DNA from: Actinomycetota bacterium
GTDB lineage: Bacteria > Actinomycetota > Thermoleophilia > Miltoncostaeales > Miltoncostaeaceae
Reading direction: 5' to 3'
Assembly: GCA_947475125.1 (NCBI GenBank)
Contig: CANJMX010000072.1
Span: 1-7,484, forward strand
DNA length: 7,484 nucleotides
Positions 5,888 through 7,484 of this stretch are shown piece by piece (position 1 is the stretch's first letter; each line of letters opens with the position of its first letter). Under the pieces are notes generated by a model. It did not search any database, was not told the DNA's origin, and saw only the letters and a program-made list of their open reading frames with translations. The translations under genes and the position numbers were made by a program.

Positions 5888-7484
5888 CCACCGGGGCCCC
5901 GCCGACGGGCCGGCGTCCGAGAGGCCGCACCGGTCTGCAGACCTGGCTTATCGGGTCGTTCGTGGCAGTTGGCGCTCTCGCCAGCCTGCTGGTGCTGCTG
6001 GTGCTGCTGCCCACGCTCGAGTCGAGCGTGGTGTCTGGTGCCACCGATCGTGTGTCGCTGACCACCACCGGAATCCTGAAGGGGGCGGCCGAGCTGCCCG
6101 ACACCGGCCTTGGGGTCACCGCCCCCGGGGCCCGGGAGTACGCGTCCAGAGTGGCGTCAGAGGTGCACGGCGCCGCCCGGCTCGTGGTGCCCGACGTCGG
6201 TGTGTACCCGGCGGGTGAGGCGTCGGTGGCCGCCACCTTCGACCCCACCGACTTCGGGCCCGAGGCCAAGGCGCTGGCCAGCACGAATGCCGGCGATCCG
6301 GTACGGCCGCGCGTCGCCGAGCAGCCCGATGGGTCGCGCATCATCTATTCGGCGGTGGCGGTAACGCAGGGGGGAGTCGAGGTGGGGGTGCTCGAGGTCG
6401 CGGTGCCCGTGCCCCGGCCCACCGAGGAGATCGCGGTGCTGCAGCGCCGCATCATTCTGGCCGTCATCACGGTGCTGCTGCTGTCGTCGCTTGCGGGTCT
6501 CGCGCTGTCACGGGTGCTCGGCCGCCGCATCGGCAGGGTGGCGCGAACGGCCACTGCATTGGCGTCGGGCGATCTCTCGGCACGCGCACCCCAGTCGGCG
6601 CCCCGCGAGGTGGCCACGCTTGCCGATGGTCTCAATCGCATGGCCGATCAGATCGAGGGCCTTCTCAACACGGTCACCGGCGAACGCGACCGCGCCCGCG
6701 CCCTTGTGGCCGGCCTTGCCGAGGGCGTGGTGATGGTGGATGTCTCGGATGATGTGCTCATTGCGAACGTTGCGGCCGACCGCATGCTGGGCGTGGGCCC
6801 GAGTCGCGATGCGGCCCGCGCCGACCTGGGCAGCGCGCTTCTCGACGTGGTGCATCGCACCCGGGCCGAGGGCGTGCGCGTGGACGGGGTGGAGATCGAG
6901 GTACCCGGCGGCGGCGCGATTGCCGTGGCCGCCGTGCCATTGCGCGAGGCACCGGGCACGGTGGTGCTGACCCTGCGTGATGTCACCAGCGAACGTGCGC
7001 TTGCACGCACGCGGCGCGATCTGGTGGCCAATGTGTCGCATGAGCTCAAGACCCCTGTGGCGGCCATCAGGGGATTCCTCGAGCTGATGGAGGATGACGC
7101 CATGCACCCGGATGCGCGGCGGGAGTTCCTCAGCCTCATGGATGCCGAGGCCGCACGCCTGCAGCGGCTGGTGGACGAGCAACTGCAGCTGGCCCGCCTC
7201 GACTCGGGTGGGCTGCCCATGGCCATGGAGCCGCTCGACCTGGGCGTGCTGGCGCGCGAGGCCGCGCGCCCGCGCCAGCTGCTGGCCGAGCGCGAGGGCG
7301 TGCGGCTGCAGGTGGATGTCCTGGGCCCGGTGCCCATGGAGGGCGACCCGGCCAGGCTTGAGCAGGCGCTGTTGATCCTGCTCGACAACGCCGCCCGCCA
7401 CACCCCGGCCGGGGGCACCATCACGGTGCGGGCTCGTGTGACCGGCGCCGATGCCGTGCTGCAGGTGACTGACGACGGCGAAGG
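5884..7484 (+). CDS. HAMP-PAS sensor histidine kinase (partial, C-terminus off the window)
   Basis: This membrane sensor should phosphorylate the response regulator upstream. The 533 visible residues read from a GTG start overlapping the regulator stop (GTGA); GGAGG lies 13 nt upstream, rather far, so coupling is likely. Order of parts: basic N-terminus, transmembrane helix 1 (about 20-43), an extracytoplasmic domain of about 140 residues, helix 2 (about 188-208), HAMP (about 209-262), a PAS-like domain (about 270-365), the dimerisation/phosphotransfer domain with H386 in NVSHELKTP, and the ATPase domain with N-box LLDNAARHT (499-507) and the start of the G1 box DDGE at 530-533, where the window ends. 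E387 and T390 form the ExxT motif linked to phosphatase activity in HisKA kinases. The layout resembles PhoR and WalK. The sensor domain resembles no family I can name, so the signal is unknown. Confidence 0.94.
   Translation, partial: MTTGAPPTGRRPRGRTGLQTWLIGSFVAVGALASLLVLLVLLPTLESSVVSGATDRVSLTTTGILKGAAELPDTGLGVTAPGAREYASRVASEVHGAARLVVPDVGVYPAGEASVAATFDPTDFGPEAKALASTNAGDPVRPRVAEQPDGSRIIYSAVAVTQGGVEVGVLEVAVPVPRPTEEIAVLQRRIILAVITVLLLSSLAGLALSRVLGRRIGRVARTATALASGDLSARAPQSAPREVATLADGLNRMADQIEGLLNTVTGERDRARALVAGLAEGVVMVDVSDDVLIANVAADRMLGVGPSRDAARADLGSALLDVVHRTRAEGVRVDGVEIEVPGGGAIAVAAVPLREAPGTVVLTLRDVTSERALARTRRDLVANVSHELKTPVAAIRGFLELMEDDAMHPDARREFLSLMDAEAARLQRLVDEQLQLARLDSGGLPMAMEPLDLGVLAREAARPRQLLAEREGVRLQVDVLGPVPMEGDPARLEQALLILLDNAARHTPAGGTITVRARVTGADAVLQVTDDGE
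5986..6009 (+). repeat. 9-bp tandem repeat coding for the first transmembrane helix of the kinase
   Basis: CTGCTGGTG is repeated 2.7 times in frame and codes for LLVLLVLL (residues 35-42). A copy-number change would stay in frame and change only helix length. Confidence 0.6.
6011..6031. repeat. Perfect 10-bp inverted repeat with 1-nt centre inside the kinase gene
   Basis: CCACGCTCGA (6011-6020) and TCGAGCGTGG (6022-6031) are exact reverse complements around a single G at 6021. It codes for the residues just after the first transmembrane helix, about 130 bp into the gene. It may be a protein-binding dyad or chance. Confidence 0.55.

Noticed and set aside
6508..7401. Minus-strand open frame (297 codons) opposite the kinase gene
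   Set aside because: Antisense to the HAMP, PAS and HisKA domains; no recognisable domain or ribosome site.
5186..7484. Assignment of the two-component system as MprAB
   Set aside because: MprB-type kinases lack the PAS-like domain seen here, and mycobacterial pepD is co-directional, not divergent; proximity to an HtrA gene alone is not enough.
1..7484. Mobile element, defence system, CRISPR array or RNA gene
   Set aside because: No transposase, integrase, spaced repeat array, tRNA or rRNA signature was found on either strand; almost every base lies in a housekeeping-type gene.

Overview
The window is GC-rich (about two thirds G+C in lines counted by hand, dropping to about 57-60% in the one real intergenic gap) and almost fully coding. 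GC content, codon choice, a membrane-anchored HtrA with a Pro/Gly-rich cytoplasmic leader and an E1alpha/E1beta-type pyruvate dehydrogenase suggest an actinobacterium-like high-GC bacterium, possibly a deep or uncultured lineage. This placement is inference; the window has no rRNA or marker gene. I see no tRNA, rRNA, insertion sequence, phage gene or CRISPR array.

Layout: a 155-bp divergent gap (5031-5185) separates two gene blocks. Leftward on the minus strand, 5030 to 1, lie five tightly packed genes: a membrane-anchored HtrA/DegP serine protease, a GNAT acetyltransferase of the phosphinothricin/ArsN1-like type, pyruvate dehydrogenase E1 alpha, E1 beta, and the E2 dihydrolipoyl acetyltransferase, which runs off the left edge before its catalytic histidine. 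Gene junctions are a 12-bp gap, two 4-bp ATGA overlaps and a 1-bp TGATG overlap, so a single transcript is likely. Rightward, 5186 to 7484, lie an OmpR/PhoB-type response regulator and its HAMP-PAS histidine kinase, joined by a GTGA overlap. The kinase runs off the right edge within its ATPase domain.

Together, E1alpha, E1beta and E2 form the pyruvate-to-acetyl-CoA machine; E3 (lipoamide dehydrogenase) is not in the window. The kinase and regulator should sense an extracytoplasmic signal and control promoters that may include the shared gap. The protease is the obvious candidate target, since two-component systems next to HtrA proteases are known (WalRK-HtrC in Firmicutes, MprAB-PepD in mycobacteria). 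What stands out is that the protease appears to be the first gene of a pyruvate dehydrogenase operon, so envelope quality control and central carbon flux may share a promoter. The gap holds an 11-bp-spaced direct repeat suited to an OmpR-family regulator and an inverted repeat. Every protein belongs to a known family; any novelty lies in arrangement and regulation, and I saw no wholly new system.
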